From NCBI GenBank assembly GCA_022813625.1, contig JAKLMB010000014.1, forward strand, positions 62,001 to 126,000: a DNA stretch of 64,000 nucleotides, given 5' to 3'. The DNA is from Aaosphaeria pasadenensis. Its lineage: Eukaryota > Ascomycota > Dothideomycetes > Pleosporales. The notes below the pieces were generated by a model. That model saw nothing but the letters and a program-made list of their open reading frames with translations. It was not told the DNA's origin and searched no databases. A program made the position numbers and the translations under genes. Positions 21,971 to 32,727 of this stretch are shown here, piece by piece (position 1 is the first letter of the stretch; every line of letters begins with the position of its first letter).

Positions 21971-24890
21971 CTACAATCCTCTAAACAAGTCATCGATTGT
22001 GATCGGCTTCCTGACCGCGTTCGAGAAACCTTCATGGAAAGTAACCCAGATGCGATCGTCGTCATTCGCTTTGTCCACATTCTTCTTCGGTTTCTCCCCC
22101 TCGACGGGCGCCTGGATCGGTACCACCCTGCCGAAGAAGTCTTTCAACACCTTATCCTTCGTCGCGGGCTTGCTCGCCGGCTCCTCTTCCTCGACTTCGT
22201 GGGCCACTTCGCCTTCCATGTGCCCACCTCGTCGTCTGCGTGCCTCAGTGTCGATTCTCAAGCTTTCTCGCTTCCACTCGCTTTCAAGCACGCTTCGTAC
22301 GGCGAATCGGACTTTGTCGTCTTTCTTGCCGTCCAGCGTCTCGAAGGCTGCTAGTTGGTCCAGTGGAGGCTCCATACGTAGAACCCATCCGCCACTGCGA
22401 TTCGCAACGTCTTCGATCTCCACCCTGCTCTTCTCGAAGCGTACTCCGGTCGCTGCCATGGCGTCTACAGCTCGCTTGACGAGTTCCTTCTCCGAGGCCT
22501 TTCGGACCGACGCAGTCGCTGTCGATTTGGATCCTGTCGGACCGGTATTCACGATGACGGGCTTGACGTCCGGCGCGAGCATGCGGAGGACGTAAGGCAG
22601 CAGCTCGGTTGCGATCTCATGCGGCGAGCGGAAGATGCGTGCGAGCGGGAGGCTCAGCGTCGATTGGAGGCCCATCATTTGGTCGCGGCTTGCCCTCAGC
22701 TGCTCCGATGCAGCGTAGGCGGCACCAGGGCCGGAGAATGGGGTTGGGATTGCATCGGGGTCGGCTGTGGGATTGGAACTTTGCTGGCGGGGTGAGGCGA
22801 ATAGGTCGTGGAATGCGAGCACAGAGTTCGAGAGGTAGGGTGCGAGCTCCCACTCTTGAGATCCGTGGACTGCGGCGTTGAGGGTATCGTGGAAATGGAG
22901 CCACTCGTACGCAGCGCTTGGTTTGCTGAGCAACGTGTCATCCTGGAATGGCTTGTCGGGATACGCAGAAAAGCAGTCTGCAATGTTGTTAGATTTATGA
23001 ATATTCAGATAGCGGGTCAGAAGGCTCACCTGTCACGATGCGGTCGCAGTCACCACTCGTGTTGACCATGTCCCTCAGTCTGTCCATGGCACGCCGTTTG
23101 GCAGCCTCGGCGACGCCGATACGACCTTGTTTCCCTTGACGAGCTGGTCCGGTCTCTGCTTGCTTTGGGAAGCCTGCGCCTTCGCGAAAGACACGATCGA
23201 CGACATCCTTTGCACCTCCGCGACCGAGACTCCTGGCAGCCCCGCCTCCATGATGGAGATCGTTGATGACATGTTCTTCAACCCACCTCCTGGTCAAATG
23301 AGGCAGTTCAGAGTTTAACGATTTCGCGGCTCTGAGGCGACCTGCGACCCATTCGCCAACGACCATCACACTTCGAATATCGCCTTCGCCGGTGCCACTT
23401 CCGCTGCCACCTTCTTTCTTGGTGCTCACACCCCAAGTTGCTTCACACAGCCGGCGGACACCATCGCTGTCAGCGTTTATACCCTCCTTCTTAAAGACAT
23501 CGTGGATACGATTCACAACCATGTTTAGAGGTGGTTTGCGGATGTGGATGATCTCAGCGTGAGAAGACTGGCGGAGAGGTCGCAACGATGGGTGATAGAC
23601 ATCATTACAAACAAGAATGAGTGGCCTGAGAAGCCGGAATTTGTCGCCTTTCCGCTTTTTCTTCGTCTCATTGAACGACCCTTGACCAACCGCTTTGGAG
23701 TTCTTCTCGTCGAGGTTGATGAGATCAATCAACGCCTTGATGAAACCGCCCTCGCCAGCTCCACTACTACCACTGACCACACCATCAACTTCATCAACTA
23801 CAACGCACACGGGCTTTCCTGCTTTTCGAACCTTTCCATTTGAAGTGCTCATGTTCACACCTCTCACGTTCTCGGTTCCAACCATATCTCGAATGCGGCC
23901 TTTGACGACGTCGCGACTTCTCTCGTCGGATGCATTGATCTCCTGGACTTCGTAGCCCGCTTGCCTAGCACAGACATGTGCCAAGGTGGTCTTTCCTAGC
24001 CCCGGAGGTCCTGTCAACAACAAGACCTTTCGATGTTTCTGCTCCTCATTGTCATCATTGTGCCTATTGCTCTTCACTTTCGCCTTGCTGGTGCCGGGAA
24101 AAACGATGGAGTCCCACGCCTTCAACCACCTCAGTACTGAACGGTGTGTTCTCTCATCTCCGACTAGGTCCGTGAACTTCTTCGCACGGTACTTTTCCGT
24201 CCACATGAGTGTTCTGTTAGCTTTGCCAGAGGCCGGCTGGGTGGCAAGGCGTTCGACGGAGGGTCGTGGCCGTTCGTGATCTTCTTCTCTAGCCTGCTTC
24301 ATTGACTTCGCTTGGTCCAATGCTTTCGCCTCGTCTAATAGGCTGTGGATGTCGATGCCGTAATAGCTCTTTTGTGCCCTCCCTTCAACCACGTTTGATC
24401 GAGAGGCAATAAGCTGCTCGTAAGAAAGCGACGGTTTCTTCGACTTCTTAGATATGTAGATTGGCTTTCCAGCTGCTGTCCTAGCAATTAGACCGAGGCT
24501 CGGCTGAGCAGAAGCCGGGGCATCCTCAATTACTGTAGGCGGCTGCTTTGTGGGCGAAGGTGTCTTGAAATATGCATCCAGATCATCTACAGGTACCGTT
24601 TCCGGATCAGCGACGTCTTCCTGGCTCGCCGGGGGTGTATAGTCTGCGACAATGCTGGGAACCGACGGTAAATCTCTGAGGATGTCTAAAGCTCGTTTCT
24701 TCTGCTGGAGTGTGACCAACTCCTCTTCGTCGTCCGAGTCATCCAAGAACGCGCGCTGTTGGGGCGGCTGGTTGGCTTGTCGAGCTCGCAATGGGCTGCG
24801 GTCTGCGTCTGATCGTTTGCGCTTTTTCGGGGATGCTGCTTGCAACGCGGAGCTTTGGGGGTATGTGATGGGCGATGATATTAACGCCAT
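21971..24890 (-). CDS. CTF18: Chromosome transmission fidelity protein 18, alternative clamp loader
   Basis: Two exons (23030-24890 and 21971-22977, intron donor GTGAGC, acceptor TTGCAG) give 955 residues. The N-terminal 220 residues are disordered and basic. The AAA+ module begins near LMWTEKYRAKKFTDLVGDE (about 228), with Walker A GPPGLGKTT (293-301), Walker B CVVVDEVDG (362-370) and the sensor region LILVCNDVYHPSLRPL. The C-terminal region (LLSKPSAAYEWLHFHD onward) is the Ctf18-specific collar. Ctf18 with Rfc2-5, Dcc1 and Ctf8 loads PCNA and supports sister-chromatid cohesion. Length and order match the family. Confidence 0.93.
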
Positions 24891-24976
24891 TGTTAGGCTC
24901 GGAGGAGAAGAAGGGATAGAATCAATGGAGGGACAATTCTGGATTCGACGATGCGCAGAACCTTTAAGGGGAGTAT

Positions 24977-25285
24977 CTATGCGGGGTTAAGATCCATACA
25001 ACGACAATGTTTACAGCACGGGTTCAGCATACCGATAGGGTGGTCCTCCTCACTCCGGAATACTTCTGGAAGGCGCCAGGCTCGGTGCTGGATTACTATG
25101 CCTTGTTTCGTTTTCTGTTCTCTGAGCTCTGCTACGCACTCCTGTAGTGCCTCGAGATCCTCAGAGTAGGAAGTAGACGGGGGTTCGGCTTGTGGGAATT
25201 CGGCCTCGGAATGTAAAAATATTGCAGGATCGAACGATGTGGGAATCTGGGGAGACGATGTATTCATCGGATCATGGCGACTCAA
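24977..25285 (-). CDS. Small protein with Cys-rich C-terminus, unrecognised
   Basis: A 102-codon frame with good fungal codon bias directly upstream of CTF18 on the same strand (87 bp gap). It contains an acidic helix (SEDLEALQECVAELREQ), a segment HRAWRLPEVFRSEEDHPIG and a terminal CCKHCRCMD cluster that could bind metal. No family is recognised, and an upstream exon is possible. The coding bias and sensible composition make it more likely real than not. Confidence 0.5.
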   Translation of the reverse strand: MSRHDPMNTSSPQIPTSFDPAIFLHSEAEFPQAEPPSTSYSEDLEALQECVAELREQKTKQGIVIQHRAWRLPEVFRSEEDHPIGMLNPCCKHCRCMDLNPA

Positions 25286-26079
25286 ACAACTTCGGTACGA
25301 ATTGTGGTGACGATGCTCGTCGTAGGATGAGGCGTTACAGTGTTAATGACCGTGCATGTCCATTTACGCGACACTGGATGCACGCGCACGCGTTGAGACG
25401 TGTATCGCGCTATTCCGGATTAGGTAGGGTTCTGGTCTTCACTTTTCCAACGAGGTAGCTATGAGTACCGTTGCTTTGGAGTCAAAAACCCATCAGTTGT
25501 CATACAGCAATACTCTGTCCTCCGTACTACGAAATACACAAAATTTTAGCCTCCGTAAGTCTGCGTCTACGACTCCCATCTCTACACCCCGCTTGGGATA
25601 TCAATCAGTTCCACTTCCAGTTCCATACAACAATTGCGGCGGTAGCCCTCTTTCTCTATCTAGAAGATTCCGATAAATATTTGAAATATTAAATGTTTCT
25701 TTCGCTGTAGACTGGTTGATCAATCATTATTGTTTGGCATGCCAGTTGTGCCAGGTATCTATTAGCTGATTGTTCTTTGTAAACGATCATTACGAATTTT
25801 CAAAGAAGACGGCAAGCAAGAAGAATAGCAACGAGAAAAACGAGTACATACACACAAGTTGTACCCAGGGTAGACTAAACCAAATATGGTAGGCCAATTA
25901 TGAGTGAGACAAGCCCTTCATTAGCGCACACTCGGGTCCTCCCACCCCGTCCCACACACAAAATCAGATGTCGAGGTGAACAAGGTGAGCAGCACTCTGA
26001 AGAGAATAACGTGCAATTCAGATAGTTTGTAGCTATATAATTTATTAAATTTCGAAGAATAACATCAATCAGAAAACAA
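25286..26079. other. Intergenic upstream of the tRNA
   Basis: About 800 bp, increasingly AT-rich toward the tRNA. I see no coding frame with support. Confidence 0.45.
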
Positions 26080-26151
26080 AGCTGAATGGCGCAGCGGAAG
26101 CGCGCCGGGCTCATAACCCGGAGGACGACGGATCGAAACCGTCTTCAGCTA
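26080..26151 (+). tRNA. Initiator tRNA-Met (CAT)
   Basis: A 72-nt intronless cloverleaf. The acceptor stem AGCTGAA pairs perfectly with TTCAGCT, and A is the discriminator base. The A box is TGGCGCAGCGG. The anticodon arm CCGGG-CTCATAA-CCCGG has the three G-C pairs of initiators. The T loop reads GGATCGAAACC, with A where elongators have T54. The A1-T72 pair together with A54 marks the eukaryotic initiator rather than elongator Met tRNA. Confidence 0.95.
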
Positions 26152-26159
26152 TTACTTTC

Positions 26160-26175
26160 TTTTTTGCATTTTTTT
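26160..26175 (+). terminator. RNA polymerase III T-run terminator
   Basis: T6 at 26160-26165, eight bases after the tRNA, with a second T-run (T7) just downstream near 26169-26175 as a backup. Confidence 0.85.
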
Positions 26176-26500
26176 GCAATTTCTTTTAGCCATCCTAACA
26201 GACCAATACCATCTACAAACCTAACACAAGTGACCTGGCACACCTGTTCCCCTTTTTATATTTTTCCTTTAAATCCTAGTTACTGTTTATAATAAATACA
26301 AAACTTAGGGCACTTTATCTATAAAGTTTCTACAAATATATCTACTGTATTTTATCTATCTAACTTGTGTATAAAAGGTAAATTAATAGAGTTAATAGGT
26401 ACACTGTTTAAATTAATAAATTATCATTAATTGTTGCTACAGTAAAATATATATACGTGCTATGTGGGCTACAGCACTATAAGTTCTTTACTTCATAGAA
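26176..26500. other. AT-rich block, possible RIP-degraded repeat relic
   Basis: Very AT-rich with many TTAATA, TATATA and AATAAA strings and no coding potential. It directly follows the tRNA gene. Such islands in ascomycetes are usually mutated transposon remains, but I cannot identify an element. Confidence 0.45.
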
Positions 26501-27821
26501 TCATACAATACATTCCAGAGATTTTTCGCAAGCGCATGCAGAAGTGAATTCACGCATCGTCCTCTCGCTACATACGGTCGCGGGACTCGTAGGTATGCCA
26601 CCTTCCACTCTGAACTCCTTCTCAACGGCATCACCTTCCTTCAGGTACGCCCACAAGCCATGTAACGTCGCTGTGGGAATTGGCGGCAACGCAGATGGTA
26701 GAGGCGATGCACCTTTACTGCAACGCTTCGGTATCGTAAGAGTGCTCACCCGGAATAGAGATCTCTGTGGCTTCTTGATACAATCGCTTCGCTCGCCACA
26801 TATCGGAAATTGCCTCCATCTCTGTCTTCGGTTCTCTTCTTCTCTTTTCTGATTGAAGAACGTCCGCAGCGCAGTGAGGGATATCAAAAGGATCGCCACC
26901 GCACTTTCGCAATACACCCAAAACATCATCCAGGAAACGTCCTCCGGGGCACCAGCGGGACCCTGGATCCTAGTACTCCGCGCGACGGAGACGGGAATCA
27001 TGATCAGGGTAAGACTTGTGAAGCCAACAGCCAGCTTTTGGCAGGACAAGATTCGGATTTGGTAGAGAATTATTATTGGGATTGAGGCGATCATGAGATC
27101 GGTGATGCAGTCCATCGCAGTGCCCGTGTAGGTGAGAGCCGCCAGCAGCTTCGTGTTGGGGTTGGCGAGGCAGGTCGCTGTGGGGGTTTGGTCAGATTTG
27201 AATCAGGTGGGTGCAATAGGGTGCCATTACCTGTCGACATGCTGAACTGCGGGCAGACGATGAAGGGACTGATCACTACAAGCACGTACGAGAAGAACGT
27301 CAACCCAATAGTAGCGAAGTAGTAGTGCTTGATCGATCGCAGAGACTTGACTATGTCGTAGAAGAAGGCGAGGAACGAAAATTTGACGCTGAAAGTTGCT
27401 GTCCAAAGGAGCGTAAGGATCGCGTACATAATGGACATTGCCGGTTTCAAGCCCAATAGTACGCCATGAGGAACCACGAATATCAGGCTGGGGTCGACTT
27501 GAATTGCAGGACCAATGTAGAAGGCACTGATGTTGTTGTTGAGCATTCCAAATGCCGCGATAAGACAGCCAGTACCGAAGAAAAGGATGTAGTCATCGAG
27601 GCGGAAGCAACGCTTGTGATGAAGCTTAAGCACCACACGGCAAGCTACAGATACGAGCGCAATACTAAACAGAATGGAAGTAATGACCTGATGGTATGAT
27701 TGAGATGGTTAGCATTGTCAGTCGTGGGCTGTGGACTGGACAAACCTACCTTGAATCTCTGGTGGCTGATCAACGAGATCTGATCAACGCGCTCAGCGAG
27801 AAGATCTGATTCGAACATCAT
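26501..27821 (-). CDS. Rhodopsin/PTH11-like seven-helix membrane protein
   Basis: Three exons (27750-27821, 27231-27687, 26501-27177) join in phase to 401 residues. The first helix spans the second exon start (VITSILFSIALVSVACRVV). The family motif RCFRLDDYILFFGTGCL follows, then LLGLKPAMSIMYAILTLLW, FSFLAFFYDIVKSLRSIKHYYF, and after the last splice CLANPNTKLLAALTYTGTAMDCITDLMIASIPIIIL. This is the standard layout of the fungal integral membrane rhodopsin family (PTH11-related), whose members are candidate receptors; no ligand is known. The Cys-rich CFEM domain of true Pth11 is absent. The cytosolic tail is rich in basic residues and Pro. Confidence 0.87.
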
Positions 27822-28955
27822 GCTCAGAACATTCTACCCAACTATTGGGCGATTGAAATGTCTGACTCCAGCCTGTCAGTATCTCAAGCTGCAGGAGGGA
27901 GTGGCTGCAGATCTTATTGCGAGAACATTTTTAAGACAACATCTGATCTCGGACATGCTGACACCAATGTTGGATCACTGTTGCATTTTCTTGAGCTGAT
28001 GGCTGCATCAATTTGGCCTGCGTTACTATCTGCCATGGTACTTCTAGGGTACGGATACCGATTCACCAATCAGCGCGCACCGTTTCGAAGCGACATAGTG
28101 CTGTACCCATTGTATCTATACGAATTGCTTAACAAACGAGTTGTTAGATGCTATTACAAGGTTGGGAAGATTTTTAGGGGTATTCGTAGTTGTGTTGCTG
28201 AGTTTCAAGTGGGTGGCGGTGTCCTTGATGCAAGAGCTGTATAGCTGGAGGTCGAAGAAGCGCGTCGCAGCTTCTCTTGCCTGCCCCCTATCATTGAAAC
28301 CTCGGTACTTTCGGATTTGAAGAGAGATAGGACAAACGTATTGTTGCATTAGATGAATGCACCTAACCAATCCATTTCTTCAATCATAGTGACTACAATT
28401 AGTCACAATGAAGTAGCCGTAGCTTGTAAGTCAAAGATTGTGAGCACGATGTATATATTTCCTCTACCAACCAGATCACAAAGTTATCTTTCCATCAGAG
28501 ATGATTCCTGACATCGAGCAAACACTACAACTCGCCACATTCAACATGTGAATGTGTGGCGCATTCTCCTCGAACTTTCGGTGATCAAAGGTTGACGCAC
28601 AGTGGGTATGGAGGGGAAAACATGGGTGGAATACCACGCTAGCTGTAAGAGGCAACTTTTTGAAGAATCCACGAATTCTAGAGCAATCAAATATGTTTGC
28701 GGTTACGGCAAAGGTCATGTTGCTCCCTAAACAGAATTTAATGGCACTGAGTAGGGCTGCATTGTAAATCTCAGCGAGTGCATCAACTACTCTTTGAGTA
28801 GCGGCCCCCAATCGAGACAGGCTCTTTTCTCGTTAGATACATGCAAGTACAGACTTCGGGAATCAGGTGAAGACCAATTTCAAAATGCAGTTTAGATTGC
28901 TATCTAAAGAAAAAGTAGCCACAATCTCTTATCAAGTCAGTGGTGCCTGGTCTGA
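27822..28955. other. Intergenic, no supported gene
   Basis: A 1.1 kb spacer separating the receptor from the small-membrane-protein cluster. Frames on both strands (one plus frame around 27858-28244 has a weak hydrophobic helix) lack coding bias. Confidence 0.4.
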
Positions 28956-29648
28956 TCACACACCATTTCCACGACCACCTCCTGAAAAGCCAGCGCCTCC
29001 TTGAGTACTTACTGAGTAGACGCTACCTAGTCCACCACCGCGTCCCTGAGAAGCAAAGCGCCCACTCCTACCTCGACCGCGTCCTCTGCTTGCGAAGCCT
29101 CCACGGGTAGCAGGGGTGTCTGAATAGACACTTTGGCCGCCCATATTGTTTGCAAAGTTTGTTGGTGCACCTCCACCGAAATTACCAAGCCCATGGCCAT
29201 CGCCCATGTGAGAGCCGCCAAAATTACCTCCCTCGAAATGGCTGCCATGAGTTCTGGATCTGGACCGAACACTAGAGTGTCCCCCCCTGAAACGACTGTT
29301 CGTATGTCCATGACCGGCCGTTGAGAAAACAGGGTCTGGATCAGTGAAGTGTTGACCCGGAATTGGGCCTGGCAATCCACCAAACGAAGGCTGGGGCCCA
29401 GTTCCAGGTGTTCCTGGCCAACCGCCCATATGTGTATGCGTGCGTGACCTTCTCGAAGCCTTTATATCCCTCCTCGCTTGTTGAGGTACCACTCTCAACC
29501 AGAATATCACCGAATAGACCACTCCTCCGAATAGAATCAGGCCAGCGATTACGATTCCTATAATGCCCCCAGTGCCGAGGGTTTGTTGATTCGGGCCATC
29601 GCCGAATGCCCTTCGCGAAAGGTAGGTGTACATATTTGTCAAGTTCAT
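28956..29648 (-). CDS. Single-pass membrane protein with Gly/Arg-rich (RGG-like) tail
   Basis: 230 residues from the ATG at 29648, chosen because it follows a TATAAA (complement of 29731-29736) by about 83 nt. The N-terminal 26 residues (MNLTNMYTYLSRRAFGDG) precede a membrane helix at about 27-52 (TGGIIGIVIAGLILFGGVV). The tail is basic, then Gly/His/Arg-rich, ending in RGGFASRGRGRGRSGRF and GGGRGNGV. Positive charges after the helix predict N-outside/C-cytosol topology. No family is recognised. It is the first member of the cluster of small membrane proteins. Confidence 0.65.
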   Translation of the reverse strand: MNLTNMYTYLSRRAFGDGPNQQTLGTGGIIGIVIAGLILFGGVVYSVIFWLRVVPQQARRDIKASRRSRTHTHMGGWPGTPGTGPQPSFGGLPGPIPGQHFTDPDPVFSTAGHGHTNSRFRGGHSSVRSRSRTHGSHFEGGNFGGSHMGDGHGLGNFGGGAPTNFANNMGGQSVYSDTPATRGGFASRGRGRGRSGRFASQGRGGGLGSVYSVSTQGGAGFSGGGRGNGV

Positions 29649-29730
29649 GGTATGTTGATCCTCATAGAAATATCGCCGTTCACGTTTGGAGCTATGCTTG
29701 TGGAGAAAGTACGAGCGTAAATGTTCTGAA

Positions 29731-29736
29731 TTTATA
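29731..29736 (-). promoter_or_regulatory. TATA box of the RGG-tailed membrane protein gene
   Basis: TATAAA on the minus strand about 83 nt upstream of the ATG at 29648. Confidence 0.5.
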
Positions 29737-29968
29737 CACAGATGTGCAGCGATGTCTTTCTTATAGATGCATTCCAGTGCCGCTACTTCAATATTCAAGT
29801 TGCCTGATTTCAATGGCCTGGTTATCCCAAGTTCTTGAGTCACGCTGTTTGTATTATGTGATTGGCAATATTCAATATGTATTTTGTGTTATTACCGAGA
29901 CTTCTAAGTCCATGGCTGATTGAGACATGGCAGTATGGGTGCAAATTCAATAGAACTCAAATTCATAA

Positions 29969-30244
29969 CTAGCATAAATCAGCGGCCAATGAAGCTCTGA
30001 GAAATTCGATCTCACGAGCTGCCATGGCTTGTTGCTTAGCCTTTTCTTCCCTTTTCTTCTCCCTCATTAGCTTTTCCTTCCGGCGTGATTTGACAAGAAG
30101 CTCGTGTCGAACGAACCAAGCAAGCAAGACGAACACTACAAGAACCGCGAAGATTATTCCAGCGATTGCAGCTCCACTGATGGGCTGATCCGAAGATGTG
30201 TCGCCGGCGGTCGAGCTGCGAATGCGGATTGCATGAGGTGCCAT
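29969..30244 (-). CDS. 91-residue single-pass membrane protein, unrecognised
   Basis: The N-terminus MAPHAIRIRSSTAGD is short and probably outside. A membrane helix spans about 22-45 (GAAIAGIIFAVLVVFVLLAWF), followed by a strongly basic helical tail (KSRRKEKLMREKKREEK) likely to be coiled or membrane-proximal. A TATAAT (complement of 30321-30326) lies about 77 nt upstream. Its start resembles those at 30787 and 33312. Confidence 0.6.
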   Translation of the reverse strand: MAPHAIRIRSSTAGDTSSDQPISGAAIAGIIFAVLVVFVLLAWFVRHELLVKSRRKEKLMREKKREEKAKQQAMAAREIEFLRASLAADLC

Positions 30245-30320
30245 TTTGAAGGATCAGGAGTGCTTCTTGGTCTAAGAGTGATGTCTAAGGTAAGCCCGAG
30301 AAGGCTGCGAAATGTGGAGT

Positions 30321-30326
30321 ATTATA
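30321..30326 (-). promoter_or_regulatory. TATA box of the 91-residue membrane protein gene
   Basis: TATAAT on the minus strand 77 nt upstream of the ATG at 30244. Confidence 0.45.
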
Positions 30327-30517
30327 CTTTAGCTGCTGGGAGGGATTCATTATAACATCGATGCATTGTAAGAAGTTTCACAATGAGGCAAATATGCAAC
30401 AGATTGTGGAGATATAGGTTTGGGACCAGTCAAACTGGTTGCCACAATAGTATTCATTGTTACAAATTCGACGGCTACGTAACCAATTGTCCGTGAACAG
30501 AGAGATTCCATTAAGCA

Positions 30518-30787
30518 TTAGATCCTAGGACGACTGAAATTAGGAACCTGTGTCTCCTCTCGCTTGTCAGCCATCTCCAAGTTGTCAGGTCTGCGCCGGT
30601 GCTGGACACGATTTCGAATGTTCTTGCCGATTATCCAAATGTATTTTATTATATTTGCAGAAGCCCAAGGTCCAAACAAGCAAAGGCCTATGAATGCGGG
30701 TAAGGGAATGCCTCCGACGCGAATATCCGAAGTTTCGGCATCAGACTGATCTCGTAGGCTGATAGAATGAATTGCAAGGGGTGGCAT
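30518..30787 (-). CDS. 89-residue single-pass membrane protein, unrecognised
   Basis: The N-terminus MPPLAIHSISLRDQSD is followed by a hydrophobic region at about 27-53 (PAFIGLCLFGPWASANIIKYI) and a basic tail (RNRVQHRRRPDN). Size, topology and start resemble the neighbouring gene at 29969-30244. No TATA consensus; a TTTTTAAAA stretch lies about 120 nt upstream. Confidence 0.55.
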   Translation of the reverse strand: MPPLAIHSISLRDQSDAETSDIRVGGIPLPAFIGLCLFGPWASANIIKYIWIIGKNIRNRVQHRRRPDNLEMADKREETQVPNFSRPRI

Positions 30788-31272
30788 CTTTGCTGGTTTC
30801 TGAATGCGTTAAGACGGTAGGTGGTTCTAGTGTATGCTGAGTGGTGTTGAAAAGATGCCTGACAAGTTCGATGGTTTCAAGTAACGACGTTCACTTGACA
30901 TACACTTTTTAAAAGCATTTGGATGTTACGACAAAGGTTGTATCATGCTAAGTCATACATCAGATGTTGAAATTTGTTTGATCGTGTTCCAAATATAGCA
31001 TCTCTTTCATTACTTCATAAAGCTCTTCTAGTTCATTGTCACCTTCATCCCCAAAGCACAATGCCTTTGAACATATTTCTCCCCACCCCAAGACACCCTA
31101 TCTGTCAAAAATACTACTCGTACATGCTGATGAAAAAGACAAAGAAAATAGGATTGCTGTGGAAAGAAAACAGGAGCTCCATATTGGCTTAGATAGATGT
31201 CAGTGGCCCTGGAGGACCAAACCATTGAATGTGGAAGATCTTGACTTAAATTGATAGGAGTGTCGAGTTCCA
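30788..31272. other. Intergenic within the cluster
   Basis: About 480 bp upstream of the 89-residue gene and downstream of the next. AT-rich; no coding frame with support. Confidence 0.4.
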
Positions 31273-31998
31273 TTACTTGTCATCATAGATTGGTAGGCCA
31301 TTGGGTGCGGTACCTTGTTCGGCACTTGGACCTTGTCCTTGGACTTGTGAGGTTGTTGGTGAGATGATGCTTGGATCGAGGCCTTCCCCGGTTTCAATTC
31401 CTGGGTACAAGACTTGCAAGGGAATATGTTTTGCTCTTGTAGTGGTGGCTGTGCTCTTGGGGTTCTGAGGTATGACTCTTGAACCCCTTGGTTGGTGACC
31501 ATGCACTGGCCTACCTTGACTCAACACTTGATGACTGGGAACTCGAGCTCGTGACTGGAACGGCGGACGATCAGCTGCTTTAAACCCGTCCCAAGTCGCT
31601 TTTAGCCATGTTTTCACGCCATCGACGACACTGGTTGTATCAAAAAGCTTCATGTTCTTCCTGCGTGGTGGATCTTGAAAGCGCACTTTCAGTGGTAGAA
31701 TGGTACCAGCATGGTCGGGATCATTTCGCAACAAGCGCATTGTCCTGCGTTTTCGCCAGCGCAAAAAGAAGAGAATCATCACCAGTGCGAGTGCAGCTGA
31801 AGCAAGGATGCATCCGACCACGAGTGCTAGGTGTCTGTCTGCTGTTTGATACATATCATTCTTCTGAGATTCGCTCATTGTCAGGCCCACGGAAGGACTT
31901 GCAGAAACCACTCCCGATTCGAAAAGAGTCGGGTTCGCTAATGTATGCGTTGAAGGTAACAATGTAAATTTCGGAATTTCTGTGAGAATTGGAGACAT
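31273..31998 (-). CDS. 241-residue single-pass membrane protein with RVxF motif
   Basis: The first true ATG is at 31998 (MSPILTEIPKFTLLPS). The outside part of about 55 residues is Ser/Thr-rich. The membrane helix is at about 57-79 (LALVVGCILASAALALVMIL), followed by RWRKRRTMRLLR as a strong stop-transfer. The cytosolic tail has KVRF at 104-107 within LKVRFQDPPRRK, a canonical RVxF phosphatase-1 docking form, then a possible amphipathic helix (VKTWLKATWDGFKAAD) and a Gln/Pro/Ser-rich end. No family is recognised. Confidence 0.65.
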   Translation of the reverse strand: MSPILTEIPKFTLLPSTHTLANPTLFESGVVSASPSVGLTMSESQKNDMYQTADRHLALVVGCILASAALALVMILFFLRWRKRRTMRLLRNDPDHAGTILPLKVRFQDPPRRKNMKLFDTTSVVDGVKTWLKATWDGFKAADRPPFQSRARVPSHQVLSQGRPVHGHQPRGSRVIPQNPKSTATTTRAKHIPLQVLYPGIETGEGLDPSIISPTTSQVQGQGPSAEQGTAPNGLPIYDDK

Positions 31999-32466
31999 AA
32001 TATGCAAAGCGGTGAATTTTAGTGGTTGGTGTAGTTCAGGTAGATATTGGGAGCACGGCGAGTACTTGGTTCAGTCGCAATTTTGCATGCATGATCAGCA
32101 GTCTGGATGGTTTGACGGAAGCGTTAACCGTTTGCCCATTCAAGCCATAGCGCTATGACTGGGTACTGGAAAATCATTGAAGTGAATCAGAGTTACAGAG
32201 ATATTCACGCGGCGGGCACTAAGAGCAGCATTGAATACAATTTGAGCACTGGAAAGTTTTATGGTTGCTAATAGCATTATACACATCATTACCCTTCATC
32301 CGCACTCTTGCAGAACTCATTATGTCAAGTATCTGGGGTCGCATTCGGTTGTACGTCCTCATGAGACATTGCTATCTTGAGGGAATTTGTAACTTCGATA
32401 TGTAATTAACTAGCTGTGCTCCAGCTCAAGGTATAAGCATGTTGCGGATGGAACGTGCTCTTCGCA
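31999..32466. other. Intergenic within the cluster
   Basis: About 470 bp between two minus-strand small genes. No obvious TATA and no supported gene. Confidence 0.4.
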
Positions 32467-32727
32467 TCATGGGCAAGATTTCCAATAGCCTCGCGAATCT
32501 TGCTCTGGCTCGTCTGCTTCGCGATAGTCCTCCTCATCTGGATCCTCCTTATCCAACCATACCTGATTCAATAGATCTGTCACCTGGACTCCTGCTCGAG
32601 CTTGCCAACTGCACAAGTCCGATGCGACCGCCACGGCGAATGCTAGCGTGAAAATCACAAAGATCGCATTGTAGCCGGGGCTGTCGAAGAAACCTTTCTC
32701 GTATGGAACAGCATGATCATTAATCAT
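32467..32727 (-). CDS. 86-residue single-pass membrane protein with acidic tail
   Basis: MINDHAVPYEKGFFDSPGYN precedes a membrane helix at about 18-37 (AIFVIFTLAFAVAVA). The tail is acidic (KEDPDEEDYREADEPEQD), unlike the basic tails of its neighbours. A TATATAA (complement of 32860-32866) lies about 133 nt upstream. No family is recognised. Confidence 0.5.
   Translation of the reverse strand: MINDHAVPYEKGFFDSPGYNAIFVIFTLAFAVAVASDLCSWQARAGVQVTDLLNQVWLDKEDPDEEDYREADEPEQDSRGYWKSCP

Noticed and set aside
27858..28244. Possible additional membrane protein (128 codons)
   Set aside because: Contains one weak hydrophobic stretch but poor codon bias and no TATA box at suitable distance; not added to the cluster.
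28476..28811. Minus-strand frame of 111 codons
   Set aside because: Mixed composition and no coding bias.
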